Source of the DNA: Paragonimus westermani
Lineage: Eukaryota; Platyhelminthes; Trematoda; Plagiorchiida; Troglotrematidae
Length of the DNA: 64,000 nucleotides
Direction of reading: 5' to 3'
Assembly (NCBI GenBank): GCA_008508345.1
Contig: QNGE01002348.1
Location: forward strand, 1-64,000
Part shown: one piece after another, positions 22,936 to 33,469 of the stretch
How the letters are laid out: every line of letters starts with the position of its first letter
Numbering within the stretch: the stretch's first letter is position 1
Position numbers and translations under genes: made by a program
The notes under the pieces: generated by a model
What the model saw: the letters and a program-made list of their open reading frames with translations, nothing else
What the model was told of the DNA's origin: nothing
Databases searched by the model: none

Positions 22936-23576
22936 TAATTTCAAGTCAGTAGAAGTAACCAATTTTTGGTAGATCGCAAACAATCGGATGGTACCGGAAA
23001 GACTAGATATTACGGACGACTGACTGCAACAGCAATGAATGTAGGAAGGATGAATCTACTGCTGGGAGTGGGTTTTTCGACAGCGCTTAATCCAGTACCT
23101 GATGTAGTGTTGACAGCATCGGGTGCGACAGCTGAACCACTTGCAGTAGGTCCGTTAGACATTTCTGAAGTACAACATTGATAAGATATGCAGTGTATAA
23201 CCTGCAGGCTGCACCAAAGTTATCGGTTCTATGCTGTCCTCATTAGCCCAACACGATGCATACTTCTTGCCCAGCGCTCATAGATTGGTCCTTTCACGCT
23301 TGACACGCCTGTTGATAGTCCATCTGCTGTACCATCCTTTCACTCCACTCATTTTATTTGTGACAACTAGTAAAAACAATCCCCGCGGTTTTCGTGTTAT
23401 ACATGTAGGCGAATGAACGTTAATAAGCCAACTTTAACCAAGCGGAAAACAAGCAATACAAATAACACGTTCACAATGCTTTTAACAGAACTGTAAGTGA
23501 ATGCAGACCGCAGAAGACACAACACAACCGCACTCACCGTGCACGAAATAAATGTTACTGCGAACGCGCGTCTGTC
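22936..23576. other. No recognisable gene
   Basis: This may contain the 5' end of the minus-strand TRC relic. No CCC-type terminus matching one near 19.7-19.9 kb was found. Confidence 0.35.
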
Positions 23577-24480
23577 AGAGAAGTCCACTAAAACAAACGT
23601 GCACAAAATGGCGGTAATCGTGAATCCATAACAATGAAGTGGTTTTACCATGATAATATGTTTGAGAATTTTTCTCAAATGCGTTTAACAGCCGAAATTA
23701 GCATGTCGATCATGGTTCTTTATTCCATTCTGATTCGCTTAATTTGTGGCCGACTGCCGGCCAGATGTTGGCCAACACCTCGGAGTCAGCCATGTGTTTG
23801 CTGGGTGCTGACAGTTGATAAATTCGAGTGTTTATGCATGAACACTCGAACTTATCAAATTTGATAGACTAGCAAGCGTTCGATTTTATTTACCAGCATA
23901 ATATTCTCGTTGATTTCATGACAGTGGTATATTGTTGTATTTTCAATAATAACTGGGATATTCCACTTTTTCAGGTTTGAACTCTCAAGCGGCTATCAGA
24001 AAATGTGAAAAATTGGATACAGAACGTGAGAGAAGTCCACTAAAACAAACGTGCACAAAATGGCGGTAATCGTGAATCCATAACAATGAAGTGGTTTTAC
24101 CATGATAATATGTTTGAGAATTTTTCTCAAATGCGTTTAACAGCCGAAATTAGCATGTCGATCATGGTTCTTTATTCCATTCTGATTCGCTTAATTTGTG
24201 GCCGACTGCCGGCCAGATGTTGGCCAACACCTCGGAGTCAGCCATGTGTTTGCTGGGTGCTGACAGTTGATAAATTCGAGTGTTTATGCATGAACACTCG
24301 AACTTATCAAATTTGATAGACTAGCAAGCGTTCGATTTTATTTACCAGCATAATATTCTCGTTGATTTCATGACAGTGGTATATTGTTGTATTTTCAATA
24401 ATAACTGGGATATTCCACTTTTTCAGGTTTGAACTCTCAAGCGGCTATCAGAAAATGTGAAAAATTGGATACAGAACGTG
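23577..24480 (+). repeat. Apparently exact tandem duplication, 2 x 452 bp
   Basis: Unit 1 is 23,577-24,028 and unit 2 is 24,029-24,480. They appear base-for-base identical in every stretch I compared, including a 76-codon frame that recurs at 23,634 and 24,086. The junction shares 'gag'. The unit has no recognised protein. Exact identity means either a very recent duplication or an assembly artefact. Confidence 0.9.
23816..23857 (+). repeat. Stem-loop within the 452-bp unit
   Basis: The arms 23,816-23,833 and 23,840-23,857 (tgataaattcgagtgttt / gaacactcgaacttatca) pair over 18 positions with one G-U type pair and one mismatch, around the loop 'atgcat'. It recurs 452 bases on, at 24,268-24,309. 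The core 'gaacactc' also occurs in the TRC subterminal repeats, which may be chance. Confidence 0.65.
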
Positions 24481-25525
24481 GAGAATAGTGAGTACACAGA
24501 AAAATGGAAACTAACAATCACCTGATGAATAAATGCTCCTGCAGTTTGCACGTTTCGTGAGTCTTTATTAAATGTTTACCGCCTTAAGTGGTTTTGTTTC
24601 TAACATGTGGGCGAATTATCTATCACGCTGCACGAAGGCGCGCTTCCGTTAAGATAAAGCTTGAAAACAAGACGAATTCGTTAATGAGGGCAATTGAGGG
24701 CAAGACCGACAAGTGTTCGTAGCAAAATAAGGCCTACGAATAATTTTCCGTTTGACCGTCTTTCGAGTGACTCCCAGATGCTCGGTTAAACACTCAAAAG
24801 ACGGTTGTGCTACATGAGTGATCATCCCCACGTGTAACTGGAAACCAGTGAAATATGGGGGCGCCGTGGGTAGGCAGATAGGGTTGCAGATAATGACTTC
24901 CAAATATAATGCGAGTGCAAGTCAGCGTGATCTGCATACAGTGTATATTGCTCAGTGTTATCCGGTGTAAGCTGCATTGGCAATGTGGTAACATGGAAAT
25001 CGGCAAAGTTAAGCAGTTACATGACCCACCAAGAGGTGGAATTTCGTGTGTTTTTCATAAGGCAAAATGGTTGAACGTGACGTGAAGTATTCTGCCGCAT
25101 GAAGCCTTCCGAAGTGACCCACTCGACGGTCAGCCTACGTGCATCCCACAGTCACAACGCCACGACTTATGGTTGGAAACACTGACGTCAATGCTCGACT
25201 GTCAGCCTACGTGCATCGTATAGTGACAACTGGCGGACGTTGTCAGCAGAGAGAGTATATTCTTAACATACACCTCTACGATGACCATCTCCCAGCGGTC
25301 GCAACCGTATATGCACTGTATCTGTAACTCCCGCATTAGCCACTCGCCGTGGGACTAAATTTCACTATTTTCCGTGGCTAAGTGATCCCCGGGATGAGTG
25401 CGCTTCTTTAGTCGTTCATTCGTATTCTACAGACGGTTGTTTGTTAGATTTCCCAAGTGAACATCTGACTGTGCATGGATGGTCCACTTTGGCTATATAT
25501 ATATGACCAATTGAACGAAAGGTAG
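24481..25525. other. No recognisable gene
   Basis: Only short frames occur. A 16-17 base string 'tcagcctacgtgcatc' occurs twice about 70 bases apart (near 25,131 and 25,202). A short TA run lies near 25,494-25,503. Confidence 0.4.
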
Positions 25526-26242
25526 TTCATAAAGCTGGGGTCTGTTCGCCGGATTATTGCAACATCCTGGTTAAACCTTCAAAATGAATAGACGAAGGTG
25601 ATTAGTCACCCTTCAGAATTATTGCCAGTAGCCATGCGATGAAACAAATACCGGCTTCCGAAGGAATTCCTCTGAATGGTGATTATAAGGCTTATCACAC
25701 CAACTTACGCTTCCTCACAGCATCCCGAACATGGAATTAGCATAACATTATGTCGCGCCAAAAGACCACCCGTGCTGCTCACATTTTGGCCCCAATTTTA
25801 TCCATCAAAAACGTTTTGACACGTACGTGGTCCCCCATCATCTCCCGTAATGCTTTGAACAAATGACGCGGGGATGCGTATGTATTCATAAAGCTGGGGT
25901 CTGTTCGCCGGATTATTGCAACATCCTGGTTAAACCTTCAAAATGAATAGACGAAGGTGATTAGTCACCCTTCAGAATTATTGCCAGTAGCCATGCGATG
26001 AAACAAATACCGGCTTCCGAAGGAATTCCTCTGAATGGTGATTATAAGGCTTATCACACCAACTTACGCTTCCTCACAGCATCCCGAACATGGAATTAGC
26101 ATAACATTATGTCGCGCCAAAAGACCACCCGTGCTGCTCACATTTTGGCCCCAATTTTATCCATCAAAAACGTTTTGACACGTACGTGGTCCCCCATCAT
26201 CTCCCGTAATGCTTTGAACAAATGACGCGGGGATGCGTATGT
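25526..26242 (+). repeat. Apparently exact tandem duplication, period 359 bp
   Basis: Starting at 'ttcataaagctggggtctgt', the block 25,526-25,883 recurs as 25,885-26,242 with no difference noticed. No coding motif is present. It lies only about 1 kb from the 452-bp duplication and is likewise perfect. Confidence 0.9.
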
Positions 26243-26244
26243 CT

Positions 26245-26880
26245 CACTTCAAGGGTAGGCGTACATCACGGGTCGTCCATGACCCATGCTGTTTGTAACC
26301 ATGACCAGATATAGCTTCAGATTACAGCAGTAAATGTGGAGTGATAGAGAACATACTTGTGGCGGTTGATCCCATAAGTGGCATCGACGTTTACCACATC
26401 AGGGAGCCGTCTGAATACCTACAATTGCTGTCTACGTGTGAAACGTATGTGCGCGTATCTATTGTTGTCGTTTCTACTGACTTTTTCTGCTACCTTGGCT
26501 TGGTGGTCATGCTTGCGTGCTGTTTTGATCCGAAGGGCTGTGCTAACTGCGACTTCGGTCTTTGCGGGTTCAACCTTGTCAGATTGGCCGATGGGGAGCA
26601 GCCAGACAAAAGGCAGATGAGTGCGTTTGTGTTGCGTGGAGACTGTGTGTTGTGGCTTCGTTGTGGCTTCGTTGGGAAGGTGCTTGTTTCTGCCTGGACT
26701 GAACGCGTGTCTGGTTGCTGGGGTCGTGTGTACAGTGGTGTTTGATGCTGTCGCGTCTGCGTGTGTGTGTGTAAGAGAGACAGCTGCTGCCTTGATGTTC
26801 AGGCTTTTTAGCCAAAGGCTTTGGTTTAGGGCCCTAATCACTCTCCTGCACGGGTCTGGGCGTCCTGGCAGTATCCGAAG
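26245..26880. other. No confident gene; possibly leader of RTE-like copy 2
   Basis: A 134-codon frame at 26,341-26,745 is GT-rich, Cys-rich and has no known motif. Its position in front of the RTE-like element suggests 5' untranslated sequence, not a gene. Confidence 0.35.
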
Positions 26881-27111
26881 CCCATACTTACAATGATGAT
26901 GATACAAACTAAACCAAATAGTATACTGCATCGGTCGTCTCGCAGGATAAACCGGGTCGCCCTATCTGCTGCACATGGCAGGGTGGATAGGCGAAAATAT
27001 GTTGCCGCCTAACATTCACCCTCATACTTCCCCCCATTCACTAGCCCCCGAGCAGATAATGCTCAACTAGGTTTCAGTGCCCAGAATACCAATTGGAGAC
27101 AGGCCCGTGGA

Positions 27112-27218
27112 CGCAAGAAGCATACGATTGGGACGTGGAACGTGCGCACTCTGCTGGATCGATGCAGCGCCACAGAACGGCCGGAACGACGCACCGCCCT
27201 GATCGCGATGGAACTGCG
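27112..27218 (+). pseudogene. RTE-like endonuclease, N-terminal start
   Basis: The frame reads 'KKHTIGTWNVRTLLDRCSA' followed by 'TERPERRTALIAMELR'. 'TWNVRTL' is the first block of the apurinic-type endonuclease that nicks target DNA in non-LTR elements, with the metal-associated Asn in 'WNV'. It stops abruptly at the single N at 27,219, where the following sequence is antisense to a Penelope element. About 130 residues of the domain are missing before it resumes at 27,650. Confidence 0.75.
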
Positions 27219-27219
27219 N

Positions 27220-27640
27220 TCACACGCAACGTTCTAGATATCGCCTTTTCTATAACTAGTGTTTTGTCTTTCTCCGTACTCATCTTCGTGAATTTTGAGC
27301 TATCAGCTAGTATATGGCTCATTTTGGTAACGTAATCAATCCTGTTCATCAAGACGACGCTCATTCTTTTGTAAACACTTCAATGCATCTAAATGCTGCT
27401 TCGTCAAAAGCTGTTTTACTTGCGGCATGTAGTTAAGATACTGATAGCATGAGTTCACCAACGTTGATTTCAGTCTTTCTTCGTTTAAAGCTGACGACGG
27501 TGTTAGGGCAGCTAACTGATCATACAAATTTTCAAATTGAACTTCTAAATCAAGCTGGCTATTCTTACGACGTGGACAACAAAAATTCGGTCCTAGTGAT
27601 GGCGCCTCAAGCAAAATTCTGTTCAAATTCAAGGAGGAGA
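27220..27640 (-). pseudogene. Penelope-like element, N-terminal fragment
   Basis: Read on the minus strand from 27,632, the protein has 'LDLEVQFENLYDQLAALTPSS' and then, after a frame change near 27,350, 'VVLMNRIDYVTKMSHILADS' and 'TLVIEKAISRTLR'. Similar blocks occur at the start of the Penelope ORFs at 47.1-47.5 kb ('AQFENLYDQIKDFSPTSPE', 'VIMNKVDYESKM') and 50.1-50.5 kb. The fragment lacks the catalytic region and lies inside the endonuclease of the plus-strand RTE-like copy. It ends at the ambiguous base 27,219. Confidence 0.75.
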
Positions 27641-27649
27641 AGTTATGAA

Positions 27650-28245
27650 CATACCACTCGGGATTATTCGGAAGCTAGATTTGGTCGCGACTCGGTAGAT
27701 TGGCCGGGAGTCCTTGGACCCTACGGCATTAGATCAGTCAACGAGAACGGTGATCGTTTGCTGCATGAGTGCGCTACTCACGAGCTGGCTATCACGAACA
27801 CCCGATTCCAGCTGGATGCGAGCGACATCACGACGTGGACTCATCCACGAAGCGGTCACCACCATCTGCTTGACCACGTGATTGTGCGGCAGTGTGACAA
27901 TGGTGAAGTGCGCATCACTCGCGTGATGCGCGGCGCTGAATGTAGCACGGATCATAGGCTGGTCAGGACCAAATTGTTTATCAATGTACGCAAGTCCGTT
28001 TATGGTAGATCTTTTGGAAAACGGCAGAAGTTGGATATCAGACGGCTGGGGAACTGGGAGACGAAGACTGCCTTCCAACGTGCAGTCGTCGCCCGTCTTC
28101 AAAACGTTCCTGTATCCACTACCCTTGAGGGTATGTGGCAACATCTGAAGAAACAGATTATGGCAGCAGCCACCGGGACGATAGGTGTGGAGCGCAAGAA
28201 GCGCCTGGACTGGTCCGATAGAAACAATGTGGCTATCTCCAACTA
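27650..28245 (+). pseudogene. RTE-like endonuclease C-terminal half and connector
   Basis: An open frame carries 'FGRDSVDWPGVLGPYGIRS', 'LLHECATHELAITNTRFQ', 'TTWTHPRSGHHHLLDHVIV' and 'CSTDHRLVRTKLF'. 'STDHRLV' holds the Asp-His pair at the end of the endonuclease fold. The connector with 'KLDIRRLGNWETKTAFQ' follows. The frame also runs upstream, antisense through the Penelope fragment, so the apparent start at 27,449 is not a real start. It stops at 28,244. Confidence 0.8.
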
Positions 28246-28639
28246 GGTACGATAGAAGAATATCGCGTTCGCAACATCCACAATTGACCCGGCCAATGGG
28301 GCGAAGAAGGCTAGGTTCCGGAGTATCCATCGCCAACTGGCCAAGCGTGTTCGCCGAATTAAGGACAACTGATGGAAGAAACAGGGCAAATGCATGCAGG
28401 ATTTTGCTGGTCGTCGAAAACAGGGAGTTCTACGATTCGCTTAAGACGATTTCCGGTCCATCTATCCAGTCTACCAAAGCAATGATAGAAGTGCACACCG
28501 GCTATTCTTGCACTCAGGTGGAGGACATCATGAAAGTATGGCAGCCTGCTAAACCGCCTTGATACAATTGATTGGGTGACTGTGAACAGTCTGCCGCAAC
28601 AGGAAATCAAATGTTCACTTGGTATCGCCCCATATTTGC

Positions 28640-29460
28640 TGGATTTGTAGAAGGCGATTGATCAACTGCTCAACGGGCAGGATGCAGGCGAGGATGGGCT
28701 GCCAGTTGAGATCCTGGAGAACGGCGGACTGATGTTGGAACGCGCTTTGCTCCAGCTGGTTCACTCCATCTGGGAGAACGAGGCAATGCCGCAAGACTTC
28801 AAAGACGCCCTTATCGTACTCTTATTCAAAGGCAAGGGTAGCAAGCAGTGCGCCGACAGCTGCCGAGGTATCAGTCTTTTGATTTGTGCAGGCAAGGTGC
28901 TTGCCAGAATCCTCCGGAACCGATTGAATATGAACGTTTTGGAGGTCAATGTTCCCGATGAACAGTGTGGATTCCGGGCTAGCCGGAGTACGATCGACCT
29001 GGTGTTTGCTGCTCGACAGCTTCAGGAGAAGTTCCGGGAACGGAATCAGCCCCTGTATACCCTGTTCGTGGAGTTCACGAAGTCCTTCGATTACGTGAAC
29101 CGCGAGGCGATGTGAACGGTGCTCGGTAAGTTTAGATGTCAAGGTAAGTTCATCAATATGGTTGGATTGTTGCGTGTGGGCATGAAGGCGGAGTTGAAAT
29201 AGTGTGGATCGACCTCTGATGATTTTGACATCATCACTGGCGTGAAGCATGGTTGTGTTCTAGCCCCAGTCCCATTCAGTTTGTGTTTGATTGCCATATT
29301 GATGTTTGATTCTCAGAACTCTGGGAGGACGATATTGAGGTAGAGTAACGGACGGACGGGCGGGCGGCTGTTGAATATCTGACGTTTCGGCGCCCCAACC
29401 CGGCTACAGACCTCAAGGATGCGCATGCTTCTGTTCGCAGATGACAGCGCCTTGCTAGCT
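28640..29460 (+). pseudogene. RTE-like reverse transcriptase domain, partly deleted
   Basis: The sequence 28,660-29,115 is open with 'NGQDAGEDGLPVEILENGG', 'HSIWENEAMPQDFKDALIVLL', 'CRGISLLICAGKVLARIL', 'DEQCGFRASRSTIDLVFAAR' and 'FVEFTKSFDYVNREAM' (motif A, with Glu where Asp is usual: 'VEFTKSFD' against 'VDLTKAFD'). After TGA it continues as 'VLGKFRCQGKFINMVGLLRVG', 'GVKHGCVLAPVPFSLCL' and, by 29,430, 'LLFADDSALLAV' (the catalytic FADD box). The domain would copy element RNA at a nicked target. Stops and a deletion after FADD make it non-functional. Confidence 0.8.
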
Positions 29461-29491
29461 GTGTGTCTACCGCTCATTGGTGCTGTCTATA

Positions 29492-30110
29492 ATGATGTAC
29501 GGCAGTGAGACGTGGACATTGTACCAGCGGAACGTGAGCTATCTGAGCCGCTTCCATGTGCAGTGTCTGAGACGCAGCTTGGGTATTCAGTGGTCGGACA
29601 TGGTTCCGAACACTGAGATACTGCAGCGAGCGGACATGGACTGAATGGTAGCCATGATGATGCTGAATCAGCTCCGTTGGCTTGGTCACGTTCGTCAAAG
29701 AGGTGATGATTGCATCGCGAAGCAGCTGCTGTACGGACAAGTGAAAGCAGGAAGGCGAAATCCCGGTGGTCAGAAGCGGAGATACCAGGAGGTTGTGCAG
29801 GTAAGTCTTTCACGTTGTAACATTAATTTTAGGTGTGGGGAAGATCTGGTGTTGAACCGGACGGCCTGGAGAAATACGGTTCGGGCGGGCGTCCGAAAGT
29901 TCAACGAGCAATTGTTGCGTGGTCGCGAGCGGAAGCGTGCGGTACGCAAAGGAACCATCGGTGCCATAGGTCGCGGTGACGGGACTATATGGAGTTGCGA
30001 TGTGTGCGGCCGCGAATGCGCTGGCCGTTTGTGGCTAGTAGGCCACCAACGTACTCATAGTACCCCGTCGGCGAAGAGGCGGCGAGTACGTTGGGCTCCG
30101 GTCAGGTAGG
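29492..30110 (+). pseudogene. RTE-like C-terminal region with Cys-His tail
   Basis: The frame at 29,492 reads 'MYGSETWTLYQRNVSYLSRF' and 'LGIQWSDMVPNTEILQRADM'. After one TGA at 29,641 it goes on in frame: 'LNQLRWLGHVRQRGDD', 'LLYGQVKAGRRNPGGQKRRYQ' and 'NTVRAGVRKFNEQLLRGRERK'. It ends with 'CDVCGRECAGRLWLVGHQRTH', a CX2C...H...H arrangement that could bind zinc and nucleic acid. The same tail is blurred in copy 1 (7,562-7,760). The tail is followed by a basic 'KRRRVRWAPVR' and a stop. Confidence 0.75.
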
Positions 30111-30659
30111 TCATATCAGTATATCCATTCTACCTCGGTTAATGACTGCATCGGCCAACATCGTGGTCATTGTCAATCAATCCGCTCTTCTTTTCAGAAA
30201 CTTGAGTGTCTGTGGTCTTCTACCCATTCTTCTCTCCGGCTTTGTTGGTGCATTGTATTATGAATGGTCTGTCTGGCTTTTCATAGTTCAGTGAGAACTT
30301 TGCTTTTCATCCTTATCTTCTCTGGGATGCACTAACCTGCACTCCTATACTGCAACGCTTATTGTATTACACTCCACAAATCTTTCTGCTCAGTGTAGAT
30401 CTTCTCATTGCAGCCTCTCTCTCTGTTTAGTTTCCGAGAGATAGGGGTTTCCTTTCCTTATTAGCCAATCGAGTGGCTAACCAGCATTGGCCGGCTGGAC
30501 AAAAAGGCCCCACTGGCACACCTCCTGGTCTTATTCCTTCGGTTTTACACTGGATAAGTGGTGTGTTGGCAGAATTGCAATTGGTGCAGCGCAAGCCAAT
30601 TTCAGTGATGGCTAAGCGCAGGCGTCCTTTGGCTTCGGTCCGAATCTAATCCGAATCGG

Positions 30660-31030
30660 ATGCCGCCAACCGTATGTTGTCGTTTCTGATGACACGCAGT
30701 ACGCCGTTTTTCTCTATATGATGCAGAATCTTTGGCAGATTTTCTGCTACATTAGTGCACGCTAACCCACTTACTTTTTGCTGGAGGTTCCAACCGATGA
30801 CGGATGTTGCAAATATCCATGATCGTTATATACTTGCCACAAACATCTACAACACACTGTTTCAACTCAGCGGTTGATGTGTTGTATTCGAAAAGATGCC
30901 TCAAGTCGTTCATTTCACCTTCTGTGAGCCGACAAACCGTTGGATGCACATCGTACAGGGAGGCAGTTATGTCGTGGTTGTGCCCCAATGTGAACGAGCT
31001 AACAACCAATCCGGTATTTCTCCTAACCAC
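30660..31030 (-). pseudogene. MULE-like transposase N-terminal fragment
   Basis: On the minus strand the frame 31,030-30,752 reads 'GLVVSSFTLGHNHDITASLY', 'CRLTEGEMNDLRHLFEYNTS' and 'ITIMDICNIRHRLEPP'. This pattern (HNH..., 'P.VCRLT', a helix, then 'DICNIRHRL') is what precedes the catalytic core in many Mutator-like transposases. It continues in another frame as 'NVAENLPKILHHIEKNGVLRV'. No DDE core is seen further on, so it is a fragment. Assignment to the MULE group is by pattern only and is the least certain of the transposon calls. Confidence 0.5.
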
Positions 31031-31725
31031 GTTGAAGCGTGATTAACCGCATGCATCGCGGGAACTGTGCAATGGAAATTATGTGAACTCAACTCACTGA
31101 ACACGTCGTAATCCACGGCTCTCGCTCGTATGTCGCTTGAATTTTATACAGCTTAACGCCATCTACCAAGCAAACTCAACGGCAATCACACTCATATGAT
31201 CTTATTTCAAGCGTCCACCGCCTGATTTCTTGCTTGAACCGGAGACGCACAGAACCCTGTGATTTTTCATATATATATATCTGAGCAACTTGTGAACTCG
31301 CTGAAGCTAACAAATTCCCGACCCTCAAGGACATCTCTGTAGCCCCGTAGATAATCCATCACCTAAAACGGAATACAGGATTAAATCGAATCCGCTGTAT
31401 TGGGCCCAAAGAATATGTATCAAGGCATGCCCCATCAGATTTATATATCGTGCATCATTAATCAGCAAGCTAAAGTCAAGTATTAATCACATGTGAGAAA
31501 CCTCTTCACGGGATAGCGCATTTATACAGTCACAACACCTACCGTTGCTAATTTCTTTCTCCGCGCCGAATGAATGACAAACCGATTTACGATCGACTAT
31601 AACAAAAAGTTTCAACTTTCGTGATGCTTTCTGTCGTGGAAATCAACGATTTTCAAATTCCTGGGTGCTACCACTGAAATATTACCCGATCTTTAATGAT
31701 TTCTCATTTTATTGCCGTCATACGG
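31031..31725. other. No recognisable gene
   Basis: AT-rich sequence with a short TA run near 31,271-31,280. No motif is visible. Confidence 0.4.
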
Positions 31726-31729
31726 CAGA

Positions 31730-32350
31730 TTTTACTTCCTACGGATAATTTCCATCGTCATGGGCCTCAGGTGGGATCACGCTGATCTCGGCACCTGTGT
31801 CGATGAAATAGCTAATCCTCCACTCGTGATCTTTCAGAAAGAACAGACGATCAGACGGACAAGTTACGTCGGTAACCAAGTGGATTTGGCTGCCCTGTTT
31901 GCTGACTGGACCAAAGGTAAAACGATTTCGTTATCGTCGGGCTTTCTTGCCAAATTGCCGGTGATACCAGCAGTGATCCGGCTTAGCGTTCGGTGGCGAT
32001 TGACGAGAATCACGCCACCCTGAGTGGCCAGTGTAGTCGAGCGTGACCTCGAACGCCTGAATTTCTCTAGTTAGGCTGGAAACTTGAGCATTCAAAATGG
32101 CAATTGTGCCGTGAACAATCAAAACGAGTTGGAAAACAGCGGTGCCGTATGTTTCCCTGATCCGGTCGGCGACATCAGTCAGGTTTGATAATGTGGCTGT
32201 TGCGAAAGAAAAATTATTTGAACTGGCTTACAGATTTGGTCGGGCTCACCAACTTATTGCTCTTCGCAACGAGTCGCTCTCTCCCAGGGTGCGCAATTTT
32301 CAGACGCAAAAATCTAAAGGCCTTTGTGAAGAGAGATCAACTCTTTAATC
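31730..32350 (-). pseudogene. Ty3/Gypsy gag C-terminus and aspartic protease fragment
   Basis: Read on the minus strand, a gag-like stretch ('SLTREIQAFEVTL', then 'PDHCWYHRQFGKKARR', 32,122-31,931) is followed near 31,830-31,770 by 'ISYFIDTGAEISVIPPEAH'. 'DTGAEISVIPP' is the active-site box of a retroviral-type aspartic protease (D-T-G), and the 'CWYHRQFG' box is the zinc-finger-like end of gag in many animal Gypsy elements. The two are separated by a frame change and stops. Upstream, 32,350-32,140 holds more gag-like sequence in another frame. The reverse transcriptase and integrase are missing. Family A (32,600-33,050) lies just upstream on this strand. Confidence 0.75.
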
Positions 32351-32599
32351 GATGAAATGTACGCGTGGTCTCTGCTAGCGCTATGAATGGCACCGATACG
32401 CGAATTAGCTAGAGGGCTTAGAGACCGGCCGTCGACGAACGAGTAAATCAGAAGAATGCGACACATACGCCTTCGGGGTTCGCGCCACATTCACGTGACA
32501 CACGGACCGCGCGCACCATGCGAGCTTTCTTAATAGCCCAGGTACAACACACAACTATGCATTTTTAAACTATTGTACACATCCTACCGCAGGCAGATC

Positions 32600-33050
32600 A
32601 GTGCAATCTCCAGGCCGCTACAACGATACCCAAGGGGCACCCCGTTTTGCATATGCGAGACTATGATTCTTACACAGCAACCAGGAAACTTGCTTCCTGC
32701 CGCTTGCATTCCAGAGGTCGACAGATGCCAGTGACACTTCGAGTGAGCTTTCAAAGTACTTCCACGGGGATTTCTCATCCATTTTTGCCGTTAACCTTGC
32801 AAGTTTTCCTGTTCAAGTCGTACATTATGGCAGTCAGCTCATCGCCGACAGCCAGGTATGGCTTGAAATGCAATAGGACCTTCTCACTCGGGCACGACCT
32901 TGCCTAACTTTGCTTGGACTTTAAGTTGCTGATTACAGTACCTCAAAAGTGTTGATGATAAGATCAACAAACATCAAAACAACACCAGAAGGGTGTGCAA
33001 GCAAGTAATACACACAACAATCATATAAAGCGAGTGCAATTGCAGGAATG
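32600..33050 (+). repeat. Interspersed repeat family A, copy 2
   Basis: Same orientation as copy 1 at 3,945-4,400, with blocks such as 'ggaccttctcactcgggcac' and 'agaagggtgtgcaa'. Taken on the minus strand it precedes the Gypsy gag fragment, with 'ggtgcc' (a possible primer-binding-site core) between them near 32,390. An LTR origin is plausible but unproven. Confidence 0.6.
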
Positions 33051-33469
33051 GGTAGCCCGAAATTCGGCCCAGATTTTCTTGCTGTCATCGTCTATTTATA
33101 GTTTTGTTCTATTGGTGCTCCTTGCGTCAAAAACTTTCATACCATCACTGCTATTCGTCGTCGGATAGCAAACCAATCCATTGCTTGTTGAATTATTCGG
33201 GTTCTGTGCCATCTGCTTTTTTGCTCTGTCCTGTTGCCTAGTCTTTATTACATGTCGTTTTTGTTCACAAATTATAACATTGACAAGCATGAGATCCAGC
33301 AGTACTGATGGATCAGAGGTATTGCCTGCGCAGCCCCTCTCGCTATTAGGACTGCTTTCCCAAGCTCTTCCTTGTGCTCTCCTGTCTCCATTTGCACCCA
33401 ACCGAAAGAAGTATCTGGTAACTGAGAGTTTACCAACTACCTGAAACTCTCAAACAAATTACTAGAAAT

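Larger units (their letters stand above)
26881..30545 (+). mobile_element. RTE-like non-LTR retrotransposon, copy 2, interrupted
   Basis: The element comprises an endonuclease start at 27,112-27,218, an endonuclease C-terminal part at 27,650-28,245, a reverse transcriptase at 28,640-29,460, a C-terminal tail at 29,492-30,110, and a 3' untranslated region to about 30,545 that matches the end of copy 1 at about 8,210. The middle of the endonuclease is replaced by a minus-strand Penelope fragment (27,220-27,640). The left limit is uncertain. Assignment to RTE or a close non-LTR clade is by motif recognition. Confidence 0.75.

Noticed and set aside
22774..22983. Separate small minus-strand gene
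   Set aside because: Its translation continues the N-terminus of the second TRC transposase in a shifted frame, so it is part of that pseudogene.
23634..24316. Two identical 76-codon proteins
   Set aside because: They are the same frame seen twice because of the exact tandem duplication; no motif or coding signal supports a gene.
23577..26242. CRISPR-like or satellite array
   Set aside because: Only two units of each repeat, long period and no short repeat-spacer pattern; these are simple tandem duplications.
26341..26745. 134-codon cysteine-rich protein
   Set aside because: GT-rich sequence immediately before an RTE-like element and no recognised motif; untranslated leader is more likely.
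27449..27650. N-terminal extension of the RTE endonuclease frame
   Set aside because: This part is antisense to a Penelope coding fragment; the open frame there is accidental.
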